In this document: positions 49,701-61,700 of the stretch, piece by piece
Position numbering within the stretch: position 1 is the stretch's first letter
How the letters are laid out: each line of letters starts with the position of its first letter
Assembly: GCA_011033025.1 (NCBI GenBank)
Contig: WFMF01000388.1
Location: forward strand, 62,001-126,000
Reading direction: 5' to 3'
Source of the DNA: Beroe forskalii
Taxonomy: Eukaryota > Ctenophora > Nuda > Beroida > Beroidae
DNA length: 64,000 nt
Position numbers and translations under genes: made by a program
Notes under the pieces: model-generated
What the model was told of the DNA's origin: nothing
The model's database searches: none
Seen by the model: the letters and a program-made list of their open reading frames with translations, nothing else

Positions 49701-52700
49701 CAGGTCGGACATGTTTTTAAATTTTACCTTGTTGTCAATTTATTGATTTTCCTATTCTTTCCTATTCTGTTGTTGTGGTAAAGAATTCAAAGTTATACCG
49801 GTGTTGCCGGTGTAGAAGTACTTTCAGCCCGCCGTTGTTATTGTTCATTGCTACAATACGATTCCCGTCTCAAGGCGTGGAAGCCAATGTCTGATTCAAT
49901 AAACTAAAGCCTTTCATTGCGTATACAGTTTCGAATGGATCGTGTTTGTCTGACGCAGGGGTCTGGCAACGCCAGACAAGATAGTGTTCGCAGTGTTTTT
50001 CATTAGCAGGACAAAGTCCGATAGGTAATATTCATCACAAGCATCCAATCACGGTGTGAAATGATTCCGCCTTGCATGGCACATGACACCCATCATGACA
50101 TTCGAACCTTATCCTAAAATAGTAAAAACCACATAGTTCCCTTGCCCTTGGAAGGCATCATTGGAATTAGAACCGCTCTCCTTCATGTTTCACTTGAGAT
50201 CAGATTTCAAATGATCAAACTCAGCCGTCTCAAATGGATCGCCCTAAAATCAGTATAAATATCTTGATGAACTTTCATCAGTATCAGTTGATTTCTCATC
50301 GTTTCTTCTAAGAAGTATTACAGTTCACTACGTTATAACTCGTCTCCTCTTCCACCCGAGTTACACTATGAGCAGAACGTACAGTACCTTCACCTCGCGT
50401 TACTCAGTCCTCAAGATGCTGGGAGAGGGCGGCTACGGCTTGGTTTGTCTTGTCCGGCGGACATCTGACGGAACTCTGCACGCCGCTAAGGTGGTGGCAG
50501 ACGACAAGTGTCGGAGGAAGACGTGGTGCGGGGAACGGAAGTGCTGGATTCCTGACGAGATCTTCCTCCACGAGACACTGGAACACCCGCACATCGTGAC
50601 GCTGGAGGAGATCTACTACCAGGAGGGCAGCTGGGTGCTGGTCATGGAGTTCCTACCTGGGTACAGGGACTTGTTCGACTACATCGTGGAGACAGGTCCT
50701 ATGTCCGAGGGGGATGCTGGGCAGCTGGTGGCTCAGCTTCTAAACACGCTCACCTATCTGACAGAACAGGGCATCGATCACCGGGACATCAAGGATGAGA
50801 ATATCCTCTATAACCCTGTCACCAAGCACATCAAGCTCATTGACTTCGGCTCCGCCTCACGCCTCCCCTCCGGACGTTACACCTCGTACCAGGGTACGGA
50901 AGTGTACCTGCCCCCTGAGTTCCACAAGTACAAGTCCTACTCCTCTCAGCCTGCCGCCAGCTGGGCGGTGGGGTGTCTGACGTACGCCCTGCTGAACGGT
51001 CAGCCCCTCTTCAGATCAGTGCGGGAAGTGGAGGAGTTCAAGGTGCCTGTGTGTGTAGCTCCTGGTATCAGTGACATGGCGGAGAGGTTCCTGGCATCCC
51101 TGCTAACTGTGGAGGAGACAAGGAGGATCTTACCTGGTGGCGCGGTGTTTCACCCCTGGATTCAGCGGGCAATAGCTGAGAAGTGAACTCGTGATGTTAG
51201 ATTTTTATCAGGAGAATATGAATATGAAGTTTCGATGAGATTTTGATATCATGCTTATTAATTATTGCTTTTTATCGTTTTTGTTTATCAAATGACAATT
51301 TAATTCTTTTTACTGAATATAGTGGTCTATTATCCCATGCTCTGCAGTACCTAATAAGCGCGGGGGGGGGTGGATAGCAATTTTCAAGGAGGGCCAGGTA
51401 CAATTAAATAGCACCCACCCCGTTTAATCGATTCTGGAATTTTTAAACACATTTAGTGGAAAATCTACTCAGAAATGGTCTTTTTTCAATTTTATGAAAT
51501 TTTCGGTAATTTGATTAAAACTTGGCTAAGAGATAGTCTGACTAGTTAAAATCTGTGAAATATCAATCACTTCATGAACAAAAACAATTAAGGAGTAGAT
51601 TCGTTTCATCACAAATCCAGTTCCACCCACTTATTTGGCAAACCCCACTGGTTTCCCTGTAAACTTCTAAAATCCAAAAAGCCCTCTTTTCACCTCTCAA
51701 AACTGCGAGCCGTGTATCAGTACATTTCTCAGTCATCCACACTCCTAAAATTCTGAGTTTATCCGACTAAGGCGTACTAACATATGATTATCAGGTGAGC
51801 ACGCCGGCCGACTACCAGCTCCTGAACCAGGAGTACGTGACGGAGGAGGAGATCAGAGAGCGACCGGAGGAAGTGTACGAGGCCGAGGAGGACTACCACG
51901 GTCGAGCAGAGGACGAACTGACCTTCCTCAGAGGGGCCATCATCCGAAACGTGGAACAGGACTCAGATCACGTCGGATGGTGAGTCATTTGAATACTGTA
52001 GTTCTGATAGGTAAAATTTTAAAATGGAATTTTTGGCTGGAATTTATTATGATCATCAAAGCTGGAAATGGAAAAATCACGGTGTGTTGTGGGAGAATTG
52101 TGTAGTAAGTCGAACTCAAAGCAGAGGAAGCAAAAGTAAAACAAACAACGTTTGATTTCAATGCATTAATCTATTAATCTATCAATTACGGTAAGGAAGT
52201 TAAGATTGCTCACTAACAACCTTATACTGCCATCGGCCATGCTAGCAGTGAGATTCTTCTATTTCCTTCATGAAGTCCTTAGCTGCAAGATACTACCGGG
52301 TTGGCAGAACTTATGTTTTATCAAGGCCATATTCGGCTAACTAACCCTGATATACCGTTTGTCCCTCGCAGATTGCCAAACCAGTTCCCCCGTGACGGCC
52401 ATCGGCATACACCATCCAATCACCACCAATAGCTTTGACACTCGATGCCATATCATTGAAGCCTTTAAGGCTTCGTTGATACCTATCGTTGAGAACTCGC
52501 TTACATCTTCATCCAAATCCATACGTGTAGATTCGTAAAATATCCTTAACGTCCAGGCTGAAATCGGAAAAAACAATAATATCATGCTAACTCGACATTT
52601 CTTGTGCCTTAAGGGACTATTCTTCGAGCCCAAGCCGAGTGGAATATGGAAAATCCACACCGATATAGTGTGTAGTAACAATATCATTTAACGATCCGAG

Positions 52701-55700
52701 CAAAAGTTACGAGGCCGCTCCGTGAACTGGATTTCAAACTCGGTGAACGGTCCGTGAGTATAGGTGATGCATTATAGACCATGAAGCGCTAGTTGAGATC
52801 ATAGTTAAACAAATTGAAAAAAGTAGATACGTCAATATGTTTGACTTCGAGAAAAAAAAGATTTAATTACTTTATTATATTTCACCTGTAGAGAGTGAAA
52901 ACTCTCGTCTGCCGGTACGTCTTCTATTGTATAGGTGTTCAGCGTTGGTGGTGTAGATGGTTGAGTTAGGATATGCTGAGATCTGGGTTGATGAACTGGA
53001 TGAAGGATGTCTCGTGTAAGGTTGCTGAACCCTGCTCCAAACTGTTGTTCAGACCTTTTGTCGGTAGTTCGTCCAATTCAACAACTCTGTTCGATATGGA
53101 TATGAGGGTTATCAATAGCGAATTATTTCACACAATCTATATCAGATGGGGTTGTGTAGAGCATGTGAGATTTAAAAAATTATCCAATCACGTTCGTTAT
53201 ATCAAAAGATCAAAATATGTGTGATGGTAGATAGAATTACAAGATGCAAAGGAAATTTAAGGTAAAATTGATCAGTTTTTTTTGCTGGTAATGATTTTAA
53301 TGATTTCAGAACATAATGCCTGTTGTTGCTTGTTACTGCCACTGGGACCTTTATCTCGAATATTTCTAATCTTCTGAAGTTCTGATATCTTCGTTAGAAG
53401 GATTAACGTTGAAGTGGGGAAAAGGAAACATATAAAAGAAAGAAAGTTTCCTGTCCTGTTAGGTATTCAACTATTCATCAATATCGATACAAATATTGAT
53501 ATCAGTACCGTTAGCAATGAGACCTGTGCATGCCAAACCTCTATCAATAGCCATTTTTGGCTCTACTTGAAAACCTTACATCCTCTATGTCCTACTAGTT
53601 TACTTGAGTGTTATATTAGTCTGAGAAACAATAAAAAGCCTGAGAAACCTCAAAAGCCTAGGGTACTTTTAAAAAGGAACATATAAAAGAAAGAAAGTGA
53701 GACCTGTGCATGCCAAACCTCTATCAATAACCATATTCGGCTCTACTTGAAAACCTTACATCCTCTATGTCCTACTATGTCCTACTTTCTACGAAAACCT
53801 GTATTCCGGTTGAGTAAAGTTCCGGACTTTGTTGGAAAGTTGATACCGTTCAATGAAGTGTTGAATGATGTGATGAGTGTAGAGGAGGCCGAGGGAAAGG
53901 TGCTTATAAACGTTAGGGGAGGGTGGAGAGGTGAGTGAGGCAGTATGTTTCACTGTAGTCAGGGTACAGTGTCACAGTAAGTTTCACTGTAGTCAGGGTA
54001 CAGTGACGCAGTAAGTTTCACTCTACCTAGCTGACAGGAAGGCTCCTCTACAAACTGGTAGCTGGTTGCCCCCTCACAAGTTATCGTGCTGTCACCGCGT
54101 ACTACGAACACTCCATCCCCAGTCGAGCACCCCACTTTTACCAGGGTCCCGGCCTCCACAGGGAACATGGTGTCACTTGTCAGCATGGTCCAGGCGGGGT
54201 CCAGTCCAGAGCAAAGAGCTGCGGGGGCGTACAGTGTCATAGCAATGTAGAAATGTAGAAATATGGCGGAAGTAATATAGTCTAGATTCAGCCAAAAGAA
54301 TGTAATGATGCTAGATAATATGACGTCCAATGTTGAGTTAATTGATATTGCCAAGATTTTAAATGCTAAACCTTTAAAACGATAGCTAAGCTGGTATAAC
54401 TCGTCGTTGATTTCATAAGTTTTGAAGCAAAAGCTGAACTTTCTGTGGACGCCCATATTTTCATTGAACTCTTGATAAATTTGACAAGATGGGAAATTCA
54501 CAGTGTTTGTTGTTTCACCTCCTTCTCCGATCAACTCTACCATCTGACTAGACCCGTATCTGACAGTGATAAATCCTGACTGAAAATCTGGAGTGCGATT
54601 GAAACAGTTTCCACCAGCCTGACTTGCAAGCCAAACTTGTGAGCCTCCTAGGGCGCAGATTTTATTGCAGCAAATATCTATGTTTATATCTCCACGTCGC
54701 TTGTTGTCCTCATCATAGACGCTTGTTTTTAGCCATATTTCTGAGTTTGTGAAGGAGGTCGTGATGATTCTCTCATCTAAAACTCTCATTTCCAACTTGA
54801 TGTTGTCCAAGGTAAAGTCAGATGAATGGATAGTATCATCACTACATGACTGCATTGTCTTCCAGCCTGAAAGTTGCAAAATTACAGCAATGTGTTTCCC
54901 TTTTTGAGAGGTTATGGAACCCTCTGACGCTTTCATGCGGGTCTATAATATATAGACACTTGCCTGATCGGGTCCATATTGGTTTAGACCCTCGCCCTAC
55001 GGGCTCGGGCCAAAACCAGATACATCCCTCAGGTTAATGCCTCGGGAAGTATCCCAAAATGGACCCGATACTCCGATAGAGCGATAGGCGCGTATCTATG
55101 TATAATATAGATGAGACTTTGGTATTGGTGCATAATAACCTGCATCAGTTGAGTGGACATCCTGAAATACACCACAGAGTATCAGTGCTAACGCACAAAT
55201 AATGTTGCTCCTCATCGGTCACATTGCTGAGCTGTGGAAATGGTAGTAGAATGAGCGATTAACTCACGAATATGGGAGTATGTTATCGAAAATTATCACA
55301 CGAGGCGTCAGCCGAGTTTGAAAATTTTCGATAACACACGATAAATGAGTTAGTTAATTGAATTATCACCTGCGCAAAAGTGGCAGTTGCCTATTTTGGG
55401 CCTAAAGATGGCCATTATGGCCACATTTTTGGAGATATGAGCTTCAAACATTTTTGCCCATAAATTAGTTTTTTGGCCATCGAAGCAAAAATCCTGACCG
55501 CATTTTGATTGCACATGAAACATCCAGGAATTTGAAAAAAGTGGAAGATCATGAATCATGATTGAACTAAATTATACGGACGATTACATTCAAAAAAACT
55601 TTCCGGGCGAAAATTGAAGATTGAAATTCATGCCTCATAAAATATAACGGCAAAATTCTGTCAATGGCATTTGCCAAATTAATTCGCATCCACACGAGAA

Positions 55701-58700
55701 AGCCCAGGATAATGTGAATTTGACGCTGCTGTCGATTGGTACCTCTTTTTCAACCATTTATAAATAATTCAAGATCTGGAGCGATGCTCCAACTAGACCA
55801 GGTTTAAGTGGGGTTGACAATAGGAGAGACCAATGCATCTTGCATGCATTCAAGGGTGGTTTGGAGCTTCTTTCGGATATAAAGACATGAACGCTATTCC
55901 CTCCCTTCTAATAGGTCCTTATCAAATTAGCCATGTCAAGAAACCCCCGTTCTTGATGCCTCTAACTTCATAATGAAAATGCTGACCCTATTCTAAAAGC
56001 GTAATTTTCCCATTTATATGCAGACGACCAATCTACATAATTGATGACACAGCTTGTGAAATACAACAATTATGGAAAGGCTGAGAGGAACTCAGGTCTC
56101 CATAACAAGGACGCTTTTGATAGTTCTGGATCCGGGAGACTCTTTGAAAAGGTTATGTGAATAGCACGTCGCGTAACATTAAGGTTAGAGCAGAGGAAGA
56201 TGCTTGCAATTAGAACCGGGTGTTGCTGAGCAAACTGGGTTATTAAATACGTGCTAAAATCGTGAAAAAGAACGGCAACACTAGGTCTGTGAAGGGATAG
56301 TACTTCTGTGTCATGCTTTGTAACTGGTATATGAATATTTATCTTCAATTTATTACGTAAAAATTGTGCTAAATCTTCAATTCAAGTATTCAAATCGTGG
56401 AAGAAAATGGGAAAATGGAGTTGGAGATTCCCAATTTTTGTTGAGAATTTGAAATGACAAGATCAAGGGTGAATAATTTCCGTGAATTTTCAAGTCCGTG
56501 AAACTTAAGTCTGTGATAGTTAATAATTATCACGCTCCCATAGTTATCAAATTGCAATTTTGCCTATTTCAGTGCGTGCGAAGCCACAACCCAATTTGTC
56601 GAAAATGAACTTTAATAAAATCTTGAATCTTGGTAGCTCTCTGCAAACTGTGTCAAAGGCTTTTTTGAAATCAATGAAGCAAAAGAACAAATAAGCCCCC
56701 TTTTGTAGCTGTTTCTGAATACATGTGTACAAACTACAAAGACATGGTCGCTAGTTTGTGCATTTTTGCAGAACCCTAGCTGGTTGATTGGATCTGGGCA
56801 GAATTGGTTCCTGAAACAGATCAGTCTATCTAACAGGACATTTGCAAAAAGTTTGCCAAGATTACTGCCAACTGCAATTACACTGTAATTATCTGGATTG
56901 TAGTTATCCTCCTTTTTTTGTAATGGGGTGGCAAGGGCCACATTCCAAGGATAGATGCCTTGTCCATTGTCTGTCCAAGCATGCATTGAAGACTCTACCA
57001 TAATACATTTGAGGAGATTAGGACTGCTGTTCTTGAGGAATTCATTGGTAAGACAATCTTCTGATGAGGCTTTACCAACCTTGGGTTTCTTGATACTCGT
57101 AGTTGGTTCTTCTTGAGTGATGCTCCTATTGAGAGTTTCGTGGAGGTTGTCTAGGTTTTTCTGTGTATTAGTGTAGGATTCTGTCATATTCGAGGTGAGA
57201 TCATCTGGTAATGTTTTTTGTTCTATGAGATCTTTGAAGAACTCATAGAACGTGACCAGGTCGTGGAGGTCCATAGTTTGAGGTTCATTTTTGAAGGATT
57301 TGAGGTTCATAAATTTGAACCAGTTGAAGGTTATTTCTCCAATTATCCTGTGGTTTAATTTTGCAAAGAAAGACCCCCTTTTTTCTTGAGTATCTTTCTG
57401 TATTCTTTCCTCTGCTTATAGTAATCTTCCCGATTTTCTTTGGTGGGGGTTTTGCATGCCCGTTTAATTTAGCTTGTTGACTTTCCGTTTGGCTTTTCGA
57501 CATTCGATGTCAAAACAAGAGGCTTTGTTGTGGTAGTGTTTCTTGGGTGGGATCTTTTTCCTTTCCAGTGTGTTATTGGCCACATCCTGAATAATGCGGA
57601 TGAGCTACTCGTTTCCTAAATAGACATCATGAGGGGTGACCAGAGTTTTTACACATGTTAACATATGAAATTTACAAGAATTTACAAGAATTTTAAAATA
57701 TAATTTGTGACAAAAGCAATGTCAGTCAAATCACACACACAAGTCAGTAGCTTATGTTAGACGGAGATGATATTGTGATTCGGTGATGTGTTATGGTGAT
57801 TGGAATTGATTTGATGCAAAGTCATCAACGTACTAATTCGAGGAAGAAGAAGAAAGGATACAAAAAAGGGGTTCACAAGAACATCAGACCGATAGAATAT
57901 CTGGTACAATTTGAAATACTTAAAGGAACTAGGTGAGATAGGGGATCATAATGCGGGCACGTACAGAGTGTATGGACCAAAGAGCAAACAGAGAGATGCT
58001 GAAGAGAAATAAGAACTGATCAGAGATGAAGTAACAGGAGTGATACTGCAGGAGGAGCAAAGCAACAAGAACTCAGGAAGACCTGGAGGAGGAGAATGAG
58101 AAAAAGAAGAAATGGATAGGGTTGATGTTGTCCCCTGGCCTATGCATGCCCCACGCATGGGACACAGTTAAGCCCAAATCGGTACGCAGCCAGGACCCAG
58201 GTGAGCATCGGGGGGGGCACCCGCTTCCCACACATATGTAGCAGGTGGCTGATCACTACCAGCGCAAGTCGGAAACACCCCCTCTTTTCCACTCAGCCAT
58301 CTGGGATCCAAACTGAGAGGGACACTTAGACAACACCCAGGCCCTAAGAGATGAAGACTTGGAAGATGAAAAGAGCAGACAAGGCTGGAAAAACAAAGAG
58401 CAGGAAGCGGAAGGAGGGAAAGACTGAGTAGAGAGAGATTGAAGGTGGAATCACAGGAGATCTAAAATGAACTTTCACCTTGCTGAGACAATTCCTTTTT
58501 GTACTTTAGAATGCTCTTGTACATAATTTTGATTGCCCTGGTCGTGATTTGAATATGTCTCACAAGTGCATCATTGAAGGGTTCAGCAGGACCTGGTGGA
58601 GTTTTCCTGGCTATCTGAATGCCATTGAGAGGAGTATCCCATGGTTGATGACTCAAGACTGTTGATCAATGAAACCATCTTTTGCCTATGTGATGCTGCT

Positions 58701-61700
58701 AGCGGACAAGTGGCAAGGATGTGTTCTTCGTCTTCAATGGCTGAGATGTCGATTCCTTTTGAAGAGCAGAAGTCACAGATCCTTTCTGCTTTAGGAATGT
58801 TCTTGTGTCTACCAGTTTCAATATTGAGTTTGTGAGGATTACAGCGGATCCTTGCAGTAAATTTCCTGTCCTCAAAATTTCGGGCATGGTCCAGGTAATG
58901 CTCCCACGTGATCTTGTCTTTGACTGTAGAATGAGAGCCTGCTTGATTGCTCCAGGGTAAATCTCCATGCCTCATTGCCTCAATGAAATGATTCTAAAGG
59001 TTCTTGACCAGTAACACGGGAGATGCTGCTTCAGCAAGATGAGTGGCCGAAACAGAAGCTGTCAGTAATTGATACTGATTATTGCCGTCTGTCGCAAAAC
59101 TTTCGATGATAGACTTCATGTTGGAGTACCATGATAAGCCAAAATTTACTTGTTCGTTGAATGTTGCCTTGGCAAGGTTTGAATCTTCCATCTCAGCCAG
59201 TCTCTTGAAGTATTTGACGCAGAGCTTCAGACTATCAATAAGAAGTGGAAATCCGCCAGTTTCACCCCAGGCAGCAGAGTTGGATGCATTGTGCCTTATG
59301 CCTAGCAGATACTTAAGGTGGCGTAGATGAACCTGCTCAAGGCGCATCTTGGCAATTTTGGAGACACAATTGTTTATGTCACAGTCACGGTCAAAGCAGG
59401 AGATAAGGTGTTTCACAACAGGTCGGCTAGGAAGCCAGACTTGGCACCCGTAGGTTAGGATGGGTGTGACAAGGGAACCAAAGAGTTGCTGTAGGTTTTT
59501 GGGATCCACGTATCTCCTGTCAACAGTGTTCCTAAGACTGAAGTATGCCCCGAGGCCTTTCTTGTAAATTACGTCATTTTGAAATTTTGTGAGGAACGGA
59601 TTTTTTTTCGAAAAATCCCCAAATTTCGTACCTTATAAATTTGTCTTGTACGGTATGTAAGGTATGGTTTTTCGGCTCTCATAGACAGTATGGTATTCAG
59701 ATCATGCTGGCTGTTATATTTTCAATTTACTGTTCAACTCCATCACACATTGTAGTCTCAATACCACCCTTGTGCACTTATAAATATTTTCCGTTAAAAT
59801 CAAGTCTCTGTCTCAAAGCGTTCAAATTGTTTACCGTGGTTTGGAATTGTTACTAATTGTAAATGTAAGTTGTAACTTCATTCATGTATCATTTTTCTCA
59901 GTTTCAAAGAAAAGTGGTACTGCATTTTAAGAACACAATTTGTCTAATATGTTATTACGGATAAAGAGATAAAGAGATAAGAATTACCGACCGTGGGAGT
60001 TTCATGTGATACTTAATTACTTTTGCTTTTGATGTTTCTCGTTTTACCGTACCGATTGCAGATAACTTTTAATTTGATTTAGCAATACTAAAATATCAAA
60101 TAAAATGCCTGAATTTGAACTTGTACATTGAATATTAAATCATTTTAATTAAATATTAATATAATTTTCGTTTTAGTATAAAGGTGCTTCATTTGGGCCT
60201 GCAATCTTATATTGCGCAACTTCACAACTAGGGCAGCCCCAGATATGAAGTTGCAGCCATAAAATTTTGATTCAGTTAGTTTTTTTCTAAAATTTTCGCC
60301 TTTTCCAGTCGATGTGGTGAATCTACCTTATATCAGACATAAATTATCACGGACATTACATTCACGCTGAGCACTTCAGCGTGAATATTAAGGCCCGTGA
60401 AAATTTTGTGACGGACCAGAGAATCCATTGGGCCAATCCTCTAATTTTACTATGTCAAGGAGACGTCTAATAGACTTCAGGAGGCCTTTATATTAGGATT
60501 GCATGCTTACACCAAGCTAGTCGGTTAATTAGTATAACACTGTGGTCCCATATTTTGTCACTTATTTTGTCACTTATTTTGACTCTCTTCATAGCTAAAC
60601 GATGAAGGCGTTTCTCTTCCTTGTCATGGCCCTTTCTATGCTTTCTTCCGTGGAGGCTAATAACCTACGTGCGTGTCTTCGAGCATGCTCTAGAGGTAAC
60701 TCTTAAAATGTTATTATAGTTATACCAAGAAATTCAACCATTATTACAGTGATATTCTTGAAATTCCGTTCTAAAACTGATATATTTCAGAATATACGAA
60801 TTCTTTTGATTTTGATCAATATGCTTTTTTATCTTAACCATTCATATTTTTTGTTCATTGTTAATCACTTAATCTACCGCAATACTCCCTGCAGGTACGG
60901 CAGCAATCCAGGCGTTTTGTCGTGTAATACCTCATCCAGCCGTTAGAGCTGCATGTTGGGCGGTACAGTTCGCCTCGCCCGCAGCATGCAGTGGCTTCTG
61001 TTACATGTACTATTCGTGAGGTGGTGCAGGAGCAGCATCCAGCAGTCAATGGCGTACCTGCTCCTGATTGGTTTTTGGAGCAGATATACTTATCAGTATG
61101 ATTATAATTAATCTACATACATCATAATTGCAATCAATATCATTCATATTAATATCATTTAAGCCCCAATTTTATTGTTGATTAAGATTTCAAATATTTA
61201 TATGACGGTGGTTTGAAGACCACAAAATTAAGATCAATACATAATTAATATATGTTTCATTTTGATACATTTAAGATGAGAAACTGAATAAAAGGACTAA
61301 ATGATTTAATATGATGCCGAATTAGGTGTTTTTTGTTTATACTGGTTATAATCCATTGATTCAATAAATTGTGAATTGTATGCAATTAATTTTCTAATTT
61401 TGTAGTAATTTTATAAAGATTGTCGTAGTTGTGTCTCCTACAACTACCTTAGGAGGTTTATTTATAAAGGTTGTAATTCGGGGATTTTTCAGAAAAATCC
61501 CCATTTTATCACCCACCATGAAATTTCGAAATGACGTCATTATCATATGTTAACAAGAGTAATAAATTGAAAATCCCCATATTTTCAACCTATCAAAATT
61601 TGAAACACCGAAATTTTATCCCATATAAATACACCTCCTAAGGTACAAATAGATATTTATATTGACAACTATTAGGGAGTCACGTATTACGTCATCAACC

